From the NCBI RefSeq assembly GCF_018881975.1, contig NZ_JACVPJ010000001.1, positions 1 through 64,000 on the forward strand: DNA of 64,000 nucleotides, written 5' to 3'. Below are positions 17,379 to 25,691 of this stretch, in pieces. The translations under genes and the position numbers were made by a program. Under the pieces are notes generated by a model that saw nothing but the letters and a program-made list of their open reading frames with translations, was not told the origin of the DNA and searched no databases. This DNA comes from Polynucleobacter sp. JS-Safj-400b-B2. GTDB lineage: Bacteria; Pseudomonadota; Gammaproteobacteria; Burkholderiales; Burkholderiaceae. The number at the start of each line of letters is the position of its first letter. Within the stretch, counting starts at the first letter, position 1.

Positions 17379-18218
17379 ATGAAACCTTTTGCTTCTGTAT
17401 TCAATCCAATGGTGGTTCGCTTTATTGCTGCTGGCTTATTGGCGGGTGCGCTTGTAGGCGGCGCCTATGCGCAACAAAGTGGTTTACCAATTAATGCTGC
17501 AGCATCAGTTAATGGCGTCATCATTACTAATGACATGGTAGAGCAGGGTATTAAGGTTGCCATCTCTCAAGGGCAAAAAGATTCTCCAGAACTGCGCAAA
17601 GTAGTTATTGAAAAGTTCATTGAAGTGTTATTACTTTCACAGCAGGCCGAGAAAGATGGCTTGGCTAATTCTGAAAAAGCGAACACTCAACTCATGATGA
17701 TTCGTCAAAACTATTTGGCAGACCTTGAGTTGTCTACTTATATGGCTAAAAACCCAATCACCGATGCAGATATTCAGGCTGAATACAACAAAGAGATTGC
17801 ATCTTTGGGGCCGCAGGGCATGATTACAGAATATAAGGTGAGTGATATTGCAGTTGCTAGTGAGGCTGATGCTCAAGCAGCTTTAGCCCGCATCAAGAAA
17901 GGTGAGCCGTTTGATAAAGTTGCCAAGAGCGTATCTTTGGCTCCAAATAAGGTTCAGGGTGGCGCTGTTGGATGGGTTCAGGCTGCACAGGTAGGCCCTC
18001 AATTAGCCTCAGCATTGACTTCACTATCTAAGGGCCAAGTTACAGCCCCAATCCAGATGCAGCAAGGCTGGTACCTAATGAAGCTGGAAGATAAAAAATC
18101 GAGCAAGCCACCATCATTCGAACAAGCAAAGGCTGCCATTCGTGCTGGCATGACCCAAAGAAAACAATATGAGTTCGTAGGTCAAATTGCAAAAGATGCA
18201 AAGATTGTGGTTCAGTAA
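17379..18218 (+). CDS. Periplasmic parvulin-type peptidyl-prolyl isomerase
   Basis: The 279-residue protein has a signal peptide (hydrophobic residues 13-31, cleavage near AYAQQ), a SurA-like N-terminal chaperone region, and a PpiC/parvulin rotamase domain at about residues 130-235 (DIAVASEADAQAALARIKKGEPF, then GGAVGWVQAAQVGPQLASAL and QGWYLMKLED). It should fold outer-membrane proteins in the periplasm. It is a single gene ended by a strong bidirectional terminator. Confidence 0.92.
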   Translation: MKPFASVFNPMVVRFIAAGLLAGALVGGAYAQQSGLPINAAASVNGVIITNDMVEQGIKVAISQGQKDSPELRKVVIEKFIEVLLLSQQAEKDGLANSEKANTQLMMIRQNYLADLELSTYMAKNPITDADIQAEYNKEIASLGPQGMITEYKVSDIAVASEADAQAALARIKKGEPFDKVAKSVSLAPNKVQGGAVGWVQAAQVGPQLASALTSLSKGQVTAPIQMQQGWYLMKLEDKKSSKPPSFEQAKAAIRAGMTQRKQYEFVGQIAKDAKIVVQ

Positions 18219-18245
18219 ACAGTAACAGCAAAACTACGCATTAGA

Positions 18246-18272
18246 AAAAAAGGACTCCTTGGAGTCCTTTTT
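18246..18272. terminator. Bidirectional terminator between parvulin gene and folA
   Basis: AAAGGACTCC (18249-18258) and GGAGTCCTTT (18261-18270) form a perfect stem with T runs on both sides. It can end the plus-strand parvulin transcript and the minus-strand folA transcript, whose stop codon lies at its edge. Confidence 0.9.
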
Positions 18273-18759
18273 AGTTGCGCTCTAAAGTAATAAAGCTAAA
18301 AGTGATATCACCTTCGGAACCGGGGGTGCGCTCAATCTCTTTCCAAGAGGCTGCATTAGGCACCTCAAAGAAAGTATCGCCGCCTTCAATATCTAAATCG
18401 ATTTCGGTGATGTAGAGACGATCCGCTTTTTCAAAGGCTTGCTTAAATAGTTGTTCGCCACCGATAACAAAAACACTTGGGAACTCGCTTAAGCTCTTCA
18501 ATGCTTCATCTAAAGATCCTACCAATTCACCGCCTTTAGCCTCATAGCCTGGATTACGGCTTACTACGATATTGCGACGTCCAGGCAAGGGGCGCCCAAT
18601 GGATTCCCAGGTCTTGCGACCCATGATGACGGGGAATCCCATGGTGACGCGCTTGAAAAACTGTAAATCAGCCGAAATTTTCCAGGGCATTTGGTTATCG
18701 CGACCGATAACGTGATTGCGCGAGCGCGCAACAATCATGGAAATAGCAGGTTGTGTCAT
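18271..18759 (-). CDS. folA: Dihydrofolate reductase
   Basis: A 162-residue DHFR that reduces dihydrofolate with NADPH to supply tetrahydrofolate. Family motifs visible: IGRDNQMPWKISADLQFFKR (Met20-loop region with the acidic catalytic residue in ADLQFF), PVIMGRKTWESIGRPLPGRRN, and VIGGEQLF around residue 97. Length matches bacterial chromosomal DHFR. It lies 14 bp downstream of thyA, so both are co-transcribed and make the dTMP/folate cycle together. Confidence 0.96.
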   Translation of the reverse strand: MTQPAISMIVARSRNHVIGRDNQMPWKISADLQFFKRVTMGFPVIMGRKTWESIGRPLPGRRNIVVSRNPGYEAKGGELVGSLDEALKSLSEFPSVFVIGGEQLFKQAFEKADRLYITEIDLDIEGGDTFFEVPNAASWKEIERTPGSEGDITFSFITLERN

Positions 18760-18773
18760 AAGGGCTGAGATTC

Positions 18774-19568
18774 TTAAATAGCTACAGGAGCTTTAATGTG
18801 GGGGTGAGACTCGTAACCAACGATTTCGAAGTCTTCAAACTCGTAATCAAATATTGAATCCGGTTTGCGCAAAATATTGAGCTTTGGCAGTGGGAAAAAA
18901 TCGCGCGACAACTGAAGCTCTACTTGTTCAAGATGATTGCTATATAAATGGCAGTCACCGCCAGTCCAAATAAAGTCGCCCACTTCTAAATTGCATTGTT
19001 GCGCCATCATATGCGTTAATAACGCATAGCTTGCAATATTGAATGGGACACCCAAGAAAATATCCGCGCTGCGTTGATAGAGTTGGCATGACAACTTGCC
19101 ATCAGCAACGTAAAACTGGAAGAAGGCATGGCAAGGCGCTAAAGCCATGCGTGGAATATCTGCTACGTTCCATGCGGAAACAATGATGCGACGAGAGTCG
19201 GGATTCTTCTTGATGGTCTCGACTACTTCCGAGATTTGGTCGATGTGCTGACCATTGGGAGCGGGCCATGAGCGCCACTGATAGCCATAGATCGGCCCTA
19301 AATCACCATCTGGTGCAGCCCATTCATTCCAAATGGATACACCGCGCTCTTTAAGCCAGTTATTGTTGGTGCTCCCTTTGAGGAACCAGAGAAGTTCGTA
19401 AATAATCGACTTGAGATGCAGCTTTTTTGTAGTCACCATCGGAAAACCATCTGCCAAGTTAAAGCGCATCTGATGTCCAAATACGGATACCGTGCCAGTT
19501 CCAGTCCTATCGGACTTTTGAACTCCCTTGGCGAGGACTTCTTTCATGAGATCGTGATATTGATGCAT
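18774..19568 (-). CDS. thyA: Thymidylate synthase
   Basis: 264 residues, the same as E. coli ThyA. The catalytic Cys146 lies in [11 protein letters not shown]; the phosphate-binding Arg in [13 protein letters not shown] and the [20 protein letters not shown] signature are complete. It methylates dUMP to dTMP using methylenetetrahydrofolate, producing dihydrofolate for FolA encoded just downstream. Start position aligns with the E. coli protein ([12 protein letters not shown]). Confidence 0.97.
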   Translation of the reverse strand: MHQYHDLMKEVLAKGVQKSDRTGTGTVSVFGHQMRFNLADGFPMVTTKKLHLKSIIYELLWFLKGSTNNNWLKERGVSIWNEWAAPDGDLGPIYGYQWRSWPAPNGQHIDQISEVVETIKKNPDSRRIIVSAWNVADIPRMALAPCHAFFQFYVADGKLSCQLYQRSADIFLGVPFNIASYALLTHMMAQQCNLEVGDFIWTGGDCHLYSNHLEQVELQLSRDFFPLPKLNILRKPDSIFDYEFEDFEIVGYESHPHIKAPVAI

Positions 19569-19613
19569 ATATATTGGCTAAAGGTGGTTATGTATTAACG
19601 AATTAGAGATAGC

Positions 19614-20660
19614 TTACTCGAATGTGGGCGACTTCACTCCCAAGACCTTGTGCAGCTTGGGGGAGGTAGTTGTATATTGCAGTTGAATCTGCTTTTCAGG
19701 GCTTAAGTACTCTGCGGCTGCAAAGGCGGCGAGGGCGGCCTCATGAAATCCAGACAAGATGAGTTTTTTCTTGCCTGGATAAACATTGATGTCACCAACT
19801 GCATAAATTCCGGAGATGCTAGTTTGGAATTTAGCGGTATCAACACAAATTTGTTTGCGATCGATATTCAGACCCCATTCGGCAATTGGCCCTAGCTTAG
19901 GGGAGAGTCCATAAAACACTAAAAGGTCATCCAAAGGAATTAGTTTGGATTGACCATCAATATTGGTGAAGACTATATCGCTCATTTGTTCATCTTTTAC
20001 CTCGTAACCGGTAACTTGTCCGATCAGAAGTTCCATTTGATGATTAGTGCAAAGTTCGCGCATTCTGGCAATAGACTTTGGCGCTGCTTTGAATTCATCG
20101 CGACGATGAATCAAGGTAACGCTAGCTGCAATTTCAGAAAAATGAATCGCCCAATCCAGGGCTGCATCACCGCCACCGCAAATCACAATTCTTTTATTGG
20201 CAAATTGCTCTGGATTTTTTACATGGTAAAAGACTTGTTTGTTGACGAACGCATCAATGCCTTCAAGGTTGATAGTGCGCGGCTGAAATGCCCCAACACC
20301 ACCAGCAATAAAGACGGCTCTACTTAAAAAGTGATTGTCTTGTGAGGTGCTAATCAGAAAGCGGCCATCGGCTTGTGACTCAAGCCTGCTAACCTCTTGA
20401 CCAAGATGAAATTGAGCGCCAAAAGGCTCAATTTGCTTTAATAAGTTATTGGTGAGTTCACGCCCAGTACATACTGGGATCGCAGGAATATCGTAGATAG
20501 GTTTATCTGGATAAAGCTCAATGCATTGCCCGCCAACCTCTGGGAGTGAGTCGATCACATGCGCTTTGATTTCTAATAAGCCTAATTCAAAAATCTGAAA
20601 GAGGCCCACAGGACCGGCGCCAATAATTACGGCATCGGTTTCTATGGGTGAGTGCGACAC
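19614..20660 (-). CDS. Ferredoxin--NADP reductase, thioredoxin-reductase-like type
   Basis: The 348-residue flavoprotein has an FAD-binding [14 protein letters not shown] at about residue 15, [20 protein letters not shown], and an NAD(P)-binding [12 protein letters not shown] near residue 165. It lacks the CxxC of thioredoxin reductase, as expected for the FNR type 2 group that moves electrons between NADPH and ferredoxin. The ferredoxin gene lies 19 bp upstream in the same orientation, so the two are a redox pair. Confidence 0.92.
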   Translation of the reverse strand: MSHSPIETDAVIIGAGPVGLFQIFELGLLEIKAHVIDSLPEVGGQCIELYPDKPIYDIPAIPVCTGRELTNNLLKQIEPFGAQFHLGQEVSRLESQADGRFLISTSQDNHFLSRAVFIAGGVGAFQPRTINLEGIDAFVNKQVFYHVKNPEQFANKRIVICGGGDAALDWAIHFSEIAASVTLIHRRDEFKAAPKSIARMRELCTNHQMELLIGQVTGYEVKDEQMSDIVFTNIDGQSKLIPLDDLLVFYGLSPKLGPIAEWGLNIDRKQICVDTAKFQTSISGIYAVGDINVYPGKKKLILSGFHEAALAAFAAAEYLSPEKQIQLQYTTTSPKLHKVLGVKSPTFE

Positions 20661-20679
20661 AAATTTACTTAGCTAGAAA

Positions 20680-21003
20680 TTACTTTACTAGCTGATCGAG
20701 TTTATTTTTAACGTCTTTCCACTCTTCAGCATCTGGAAGCGCTTCTTTAGACTTGGTAATTGAAGTCCATGAGGGGGATAGATCGGCATTCAATTTAATG
20801 AACGCTTGTTGGTCACCAGGTACGTCGTCTTCAGCATAAATTGCATTTACTGGGCACTCGGGTACGCAAACCGCACAGTCAATACACTCGTCTGGATCGA
20901 TCACTAAAAAATTGGGGCCTTCGCGAAAGCAGTCAACTGGGCAAACATCAACGCAGTCGGTGTATTTGCAACGGATACAGGCTTCGGTAACAACGTAAGT
21001 CAT
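20680..21003 (-). CDS. fdxA: 7Fe ferredoxin FdxA
   Basis: A 107-residue ferredoxin with Cys9, 12, 17, 21, 25, 40, 43, 46 and 50. The spacing [18 protein letters not shown] plus [12 protein letters not shown] is that of seven-iron [3Fe-4S][4Fe-4S] ferredoxins (FdxA). It is the likely electron partner of the ferredoxin reductase encoded directly downstream. The gene is divergent from the hydroxyacid dehydrogenase, with a 119-bp intergenic region likely to hold both promoters. Confidence 0.95.
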   Translation of the reverse strand: MTYVVTEACIRCKYTDCVDVCPVDCFREGPNFLVIDPDECIDCAVCVPECPVNAIYAEDDVPGDQQAFIKLNADLSPSWTSITKSKEALPDAEEWKDVKNKLDQLVK

Positions 21004-21122
21004 GGTGGTTTTGTTTCATGAGCCCCAAAAAACCGGGTGCTTAGTTATAAAAGTTCAATTTTAGCCGAAATAGCCTATTTTTCAGGCAAAACCCTCTATT
21101 TACTTAAGGTAAAGTTCCCACT

Positions 21123-22136
21123 ATGAATACACAGTCTAATACCCGGCTAGGGATGCAAAAACCCAGAATTTTGGTGGCGAGAGCCATTTTTCCAGAGGCT
21201 TTAGTCAAACTGGAGGAATCCTTTGATGTTCGATCCAATCAAGAGGATCGGATTTTTAGCCCCGAAGAGTTGCAAAAAGAACTCTCTGGCGTTGTAGGGG
21301 CCTTAGTTGCAGGGAGCGAAAGAATCGATGCCAATGCCTTAGCTCATGCCAAGGATTTGAAGGTAGTAGCCAATATCTCTGTTGGATACAACAATTTTGA
21401 TGTGCCCACAATCACTGCTGCCGGTGTGATGGCAACCAATACGCCAGATGTTTTGACGGATACAACAGCGGACTTTGGCTTTGCCTTGCTCATGGCTACA
21501 GCAAGACGGATTACTGAATCTGAACATTGGGTGCGTGCGGGCCATTGGGATAAATGGTCGATTGTGAATAATCCCCTTGGGATGGATTTGCATCACAGCA
21601 CTGTAGGCATTATTGGCATGGGACGTATCGGGCAAGGCATTGCTAAACGTGCTTTAGGTTTTGGTATGAGTGTGATTTATCACAACAGAAGTCGCTTATC
21701 TGATGCTGATGAAAAAGCGTGCGGTGCAAAGTATGTTTCTAAAGAAGAATTACTACGCACAGCTGATCATGTTGTCTTAGTGCTACCGTATAGTGCTGAG
21801 AGTCATCATACGATTGGCGCCAAAGAAATTGCCCTCATGAAACCGACGGCAACCCTGATAAACATTGCCCGCGGCGGCATTGTGGATGATGCAGCACTAG
21901 CGCAAGCTCTCAAAGATAAAAAGATCTTTGCTGCTGGCTTAGATGTCTTTGAGGGTGAGCCTAAGGTGCATCCTGAATTATTGAAATTGAGTAACGTAGT
22001 GCTTGCCCCGCACATTGCTAGCGCCACAGAAAAAACACGCAGAGCAATGGTAGATTTAGCAGTAGATAATTTACGTGCAGCACTTGATGGCAAAAAACCA
22101 CCTAGTCTTATTAACGTAGAAGTTTATAAGGGTTAG
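21123..22136 (+). CDS. D-2-hydroxyacid dehydrogenase (glyoxylate/hydroxypyruvate reductase, GhrB-like)
   Basis: The 337-residue protein has the Rossmann motif GIIGMGRIGQGIAKRA near residue 162 and the catalytic Arg in NIARGGIVDD, Glu in GLDVFEGEP and His in LAPHIASAT. It belongs to the GhrB/glycerate dehydrogenase branch and should reduce glyoxylate, hydroxypyruvate or a 2-keto acid with NAD(P)H. It is a single gene with a terminator after it. Exact substrate is not determined. Confidence 0.9.
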   Translation: MNTQSNTRLGMQKPRILVARAIFPEALVKLEESFDVRSNQEDRIFSPEELQKELSGVVGALVAGSERIDANALAHAKDLKVVANISVGYNNFDVPTITAAGVMATNTPDVLTDTTADFGFALLMATARRITESEHWVRAGHWDKWSIVNNPLGMDLHHSTVGIIGMGRIGQGIAKRALGFGMSVIYHNRSRLSDADEKACGAKYVSKEELLRTADHVVLVLPYSAESHHTIGAKEIALMKPTATLINIARGGIVDDAALAQALKDKKIFAAGLDVFEGEPKVHPELLKLSNVVLAPHIASATEKTRRAMVDLAVDNLRAALDGKKPPSLINVEVYKG

Positions 22137-22165
22137 TGGGTTACTGAATTCATTAAGCAATAAAA

Positions 22166-22194
22166 AATAAAGCCGAGGAATACTCGGCTTTATT
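22166..22194. terminator. Bidirectional terminator
   Basis: AATAAAGCCGAG (22166-22177) and CTCGGCTTTATT (22183-22194) form a 12-bp perfect stem with a 5-base loop. A/T-rich flanks allow it to act for the plus-strand dehydrogenase gene and the minus-strand gene ending at 22237. Confidence 0.9.
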
Positions 22195-22236
22195 ACGTGG
22201 GGTAATACTGCGAACCAATAACGATTACTGATTTAT

Positions 22237-22530
22237 CTATTCAGTATCAATTTCTTCTGGAAGTTCGCGTAAGGCTAACTCAATACCACCGAATTTACCT
22301 GCAACCCAGTTATACACTTTGCAGGCAATCCACAGCAATCCAAAGCCGAGTAGAGCATTGAGAACAAGCGCCGACAAAACTGTAAATCCGGGGATGGCGC
22401 CATCACGAATGAAGGCTACAAATAGCGCCAATAAAACGATCGGAAAGGAGAAGCAGAGGTAAACCAAAACTAAGGTTTTGGCGGTATGCATTGGGTCGAG
22501 AAAGACGAGTTCTTTTTTGCTAAGTTTCAT
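22237..22530 (-). CDS. Small membrane protein, unknown
   Basis: The 97-residue protein has two strongly hydrophobic segments (about residues 17-40 and 50-73), a basic N-terminus and an acidic C-terminus ending RELPEEIDTE, which suggests an inner-membrane hairpin with both ends in the cytoplasm. No family was recognised. It lies 12 bp downstream of moeA and is probably the last gene of the rne-moaA-mobA-moeA direction, but no role in cofactor synthesis can be inferred from sequence. Confidence 0.75.
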   Translation of the reverse strand: MKLSKKELVFLDPMHTAKTLVLVYLCFSFPIVLLALFVAFIRDGAIPGFTVLSALVLNALLGFGLLWIACKVYNWVAGKFGGIELALRELPEEIDTE

Positions 22531-22542
22531 GATGACGCAATC

Positions 22543-23859
22543 TTAAAGCAGTCCATCAAAAAGTGCTATATCTACCCAATCCCCTGCAGCAACATTTCCT
22601 TGTTCGTGACCCAGGATGACAAAGCAATTGGCCTCACTCATTGAGCGCAAAATTCCCGCGCCTTGGCTTCCAGTGAGTCTGACCGTTGGTTTGCCATCAG
22701 GTCTGCGTCCCAAGATAGCGCGTTGAAATTCTGTGCGACCTGGCTTTTTCCGGATAGGTGCTGCGGCAATAGCCTGGGTAAGAGGCGGTTCAGTTTGGTT
22801 GGCGCCATTCAGCTGCAGAAGGGCTGCTCGGACAAATTGGTAAAAAGTCACCATGACTGCCACTGGGTTTCCTGGTAAACCAAAGAAAAGGGTTTTGCGA
22901 TTGGATGACTTTCCGGCAACAGGCTTAAGAACTCCAAAGGCCATGGGGCGACCTGGACGCATGGCAATTTTCCAAAAGCCGACATCGCCTAACTCTTGCA
23001 TGATCTGTTTTGTGAAATCCGCTTCACCAACAGATACACCTCCAGAAGAAATTAATACATCCGCCTTATTTGCTGCTTCAATAAATGCCTGCTTCAACGA
23101 GGTGGGATTATCGCGCACAATGCCGCAGTCAATGATGTCCAGATTTAAGCGATTCAGTAAACCAGTCAGGCTATAGCGATTACTGTCATAAATGCTACCT
23201 GCATCCAAAGTTTGGCCTAACGCACGCAACTCATCGCCTGAGGACAGAATAGCAACCTTGAGCTTGCGTTTGACGGGTAATAAGGCAATACCAAGTGAAG
23301 CAGCTAAACCGAGATCAGAGGGGCGCAGTAAACGACCAGCCGCTATTGCGGGTCTGCTATTTTGTAGATCTTCGCCACGTAAACGTCTATTCTCACCAGG
23401 CTTTAATTGGTCCTGCTTGAATGCAATGGTGAATTCATCTTTTGCAGTTGTAAATTCTTGCGGGATAACGGTATCGCAGCCAGCAGGCATCAGTGCGCCA
23501 GTCATGATTTTGAGGCATTCTCCTGCACCAACACTGCCTTCATAAGGTTTGCCAGCGAGCGCAGTACCGGTAACTCGTAATTCAATTGTTGCGCTCTTGG
23601 TATTGAGACATTCGCCGTTAAATGCAAAGCCATCCATTGCAGAATTGTCTGCAGCTGGGACATCGATTGGTGAAAGTAGATCTGCTGCCAGAATTCGATT
23701 GATCGCCTGATCTAGCGCAACAGTTTCAAAATCAGCAGGATCATTGACAGCAGTCGCTTCTGCAATGAGATCATTCACTAATACAGCAATTGCCTTACGC
23801 GCATCATCCACGTGAAGCGATGAGGTCAATAGAATGGGTTGATTTGGGGAATGACTCAT
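22543..23859 (-). CDS. moeA: Molybdopterin molybdotransferase MoeA
   Basis: A 438-residue MoeA that inserts molybdate into adenylated molybdopterin. Visible motifs: DVPAADNSAMDGFAF near residue 65, TGALMPAGCDTVIPQE, SSGGVSVGEADF and FGLPGNPVAVMVTF. All four MoeA regions appear present. The gene overlaps mobA by 4 bp, so translation is probably coupled. It serves the molybdenum enzymes in this window (MsrP, IorB). Confidence 0.95.
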   Translation of the reverse strand: MSHSPNQPILLTSSLHVDDARKAIAVLVNDLIAEATAVNDPADFETVALDQAINRILAADLLSPIDVPAADNSAMDGFAFNGECLNTKSATIELRVTGTALAGKPYEGSVGAGECLKIMTGALMPAGCDTVIPQEFTTAKDEFTIAFKQDQLKPGENRRLRGEDLQNSRPAIAAGRLLRPSDLGLAASLGIALLPVKRKLKVAILSSGDELRALGQTLDAGSIYDSNRYSLTGLLNRLNLDIIDCGIVRDNPTSLKQAFIEAANKADVLISSGGVSVGEADFTKQIMQELGDVGFWKIAMRPGRPMAFGVLKPVAGKSSNRKTLFFGLPGNPVAVMVTFYQFVRAALLQLNGANQTEPPLTQAIAAAPIRKKPGRTEFQRAILGRRPDGKPTVRLTGSQGAGILRSMSEANCFVILGHEQGNVAAGDWVDIALFDGLL

Positions 23860-24461
23860 GCTGATACTTCTTCTAAAGATTTTAATTCTTCAGGAGTGTT
23901 TACATTGGCGAAAGCTTGCGGGTCTTCAAAAATCACAGTGCTGCTGCGTAACTCTTTAAACCAGCGATCAATTTTGAGGTCACCCTTCAGTAAAAAATTA
24001 GTGAGAGAGTCTTGCATGTTAGTGCGCATTAAGCAAAACACCGGTTGCGCCCATACCTTGCCATCGGCTTCTCTGCTGGAGGCATAAACCAATTCAAAAT
24101 CACCTCGCTCCATCTCCGCGCCCAATACTTCAGCAAGATTATTGGGCAGTAAAGGCGAGTCACATGGTGAGGTAAGGAGGTAAGGAGTTTTACATGCCTT
24201 TAGGCCTACAGAGAATCCAGCTAAGGGACCTGAAAAATCTGGCGTCTCATCCATGATGACGGGGTATCCATAGCCCGCATACTTTGTAATGTTGCGGTTG
24301 GCATTAATGATGATGGTTTGTGTCTGGGTCTTTAGCTTGGCAATTGCCGATTCAATCAGGGGCTTGTTATGAAAAGGAATTAAGCCTTTATCGATGCCAC
24401 CCATACGCTGGGCGCGACCGCCAGCAAGTATTAGTCCAGTAATGTCTTTAGTCAAAATCAT
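23856..24461 (-). CDS. mobA: Molybdenum cofactor guanylyltransferase MobA
   Basis: A 201-residue nucleotidyltransferase with the signature LILAGGRAQRMGGIDKGL (residues 10-27) and SPCDSPLLP around residue 98. MobA attaches GMP to molybdopterin to form the guanine dinucleotide cofactor. MsrP uses plain molybdopterin and IorB-type enzymes use the cytosine form, so its clients are probably encoded elsewhere. It starts within the moaA stop codon (1-base overlap) and overlaps moeA by 4 bases. Confidence 0.93.
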   Translation of the reverse strand: MILTKDITGLILAGGRAQRMGGIDKGLIPFHNKPLIESAIAKLKTQTQTIIINANRNITKYAGYGYPVIMDETPDFSGPLAGFSVGLKACKTPYLLTSPCDSPLLPNNLAEVLGAEMERGDFELVYASSREADGKVWAQPVFCLMRTNMQDSLTNFLLKGDLKIDRWFKELRSSTVIFEDPQAFANVNTPEELKSLEEVSA

Positions 24462-25597
24462 TAGCCACCAATATAGGACATTTCAACCTTGCGATTGCCG
24501 GAAGAAAGGTTGGCGGTATGAGAGCCGCGAATTTCTGAATAGTGATCATCGCGGATTGACCAAGTATTCATGACGGCATTGGCAATTTCTAAATCACTTT
24601 TCCCTGAACGCAACAAAGTTTTGAAATCAAAACCTTCATTTGCAAAAAGGCAGAGATACATTTGCCCATCAGTCGATATACGTGCTCTAGAGCATTCGTG
24701 ACAGAAGGTTTGGGTAACGCTGGAGATCACGCCAATCTCACCTGAGCCATCGACATAACGCCAGCGCTGGGCAACTTCGCCAGCATAGTTAGCCTCAACT
24801 GGCTCCAGTGGACATACTTCATTAATGCGGGCAATGACTTCTTTGGAAGGTAGGACTTGCTCCATATTCCAGCCATTCGAACTGCCGACATCCATAAATT
24901 CAATAAAACGAAGAATGATGCCGCTACCTTTGAAGTGTTTGGCCATCGAAACAATCTCATGATCGTTGGTGCCTTTTTTAACCACCATATTGACTTTAAT
25001 ATTCTCAAAGCCAACCTCTTGCGCTGCTTTAATTCCATCGAGCACATCGACTACTGGGAAGTCGACATCATTCATTTTTTTAAAGATAGCGTCGTCTAGG
25101 CCATCAAGGCTGACTGTTAAGCGATTCAGGCCAGCGGCTTTTAATGCAGAAGCTTTTTTCCGTAAGATGCTGCCGTTGGTAGTTAGCGTGAGGTCTAGTG
25201 GTTTGCCTGCAGCCGTCTTAATTTTTGCCAACATCTCAATCAGCACTTCTAAGTTCTTGCGCAGCAAAGGCTCGCCACCAGTGAGTCTAATTTTTTCAAC
25301 GCCTAATGTAGCGAAGATTGAAGTGAGACGAGTAATTTCTTCAAAGCTCAATAATTCTTTGTGAGCCAAGTAAGGATAGTTTTGGTCGAATACTTCCTTA
25401 GGCATGCAATAGTTGCAGCGGAAGTTGCAGCGATCCGTTACGGAGATGCGAAGATCTCTTAGAGTGCGTCCGCGGGTATCTTTGGTATGACCATGAGGCG
25501 TAGTTAGCTGCGCGCCAATAGAAGGCGACAGGCCTTTGCCTTCGTCAATACGGATGGGGATTACCTTAGACACTATAGGGATTGCTTTTTCAACCAT
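24461..25597 (-). CDS. moaA: GTP 3',8-cyclase MoaA
   Basis: A radical SAM enzyme for the first step of molybdopterin synthesis. From ATG 25597 it has 378 residues. The SAM cluster is Cys57, Cys61 and Cys64 ([13 protein letters not shown]), the second cluster is [19 protein letters not shown] near the end, and the C-terminus is Gly-Gly as required for activity. A longer frame to 25723 exists but would run into the rne coding end; the chosen ATG leaves a 94-bp gap after rne. No clear ribosome-binding site was seen for it. Confidence 0.93.
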   Translation of the reverse strand: MVEKAIPIVSKVIPIRIDEGKGLSPSIGAQLTTPHGHTKDTRGRTLRDLRISVTDRCNFRCNYCMPKEVFDQNYPYLAHKELLSFEEITRLTSIFATLGVEKIRLTGGEPLLRKNLEVLIEMLAKIKTAAGKPLDLTLTTNGSILRKKASALKAAGLNRLTVSLDGLDDAIFKKMNDVDFPVVDVLDGIKAAQEVGFENIKVNMVVKKGTNDHEIVSMAKHFKGSGIILRFIEFMDVGSSNGWNMEQVLPSKEVIARINEVCPLEPVEANYAGEVAQRWRYVDGSGEIGVISSVTQTFCHECSRARISTDGQMYLCLFANEGFDFKTLLRSGKSDLEIANAVMNTWSIRDDHYSEIRGSHTANLSSGNRKVEMSYIGG

Positions 25598-25691
25598 GAT
25601 CGCAATTATGGCTGTGAAACGGGGTTTCTGCCAAACCGCCAAATATCCTTTTGAGATAAATGGCGGTCTGGAGAAAAAGCTTAAATAAGTG

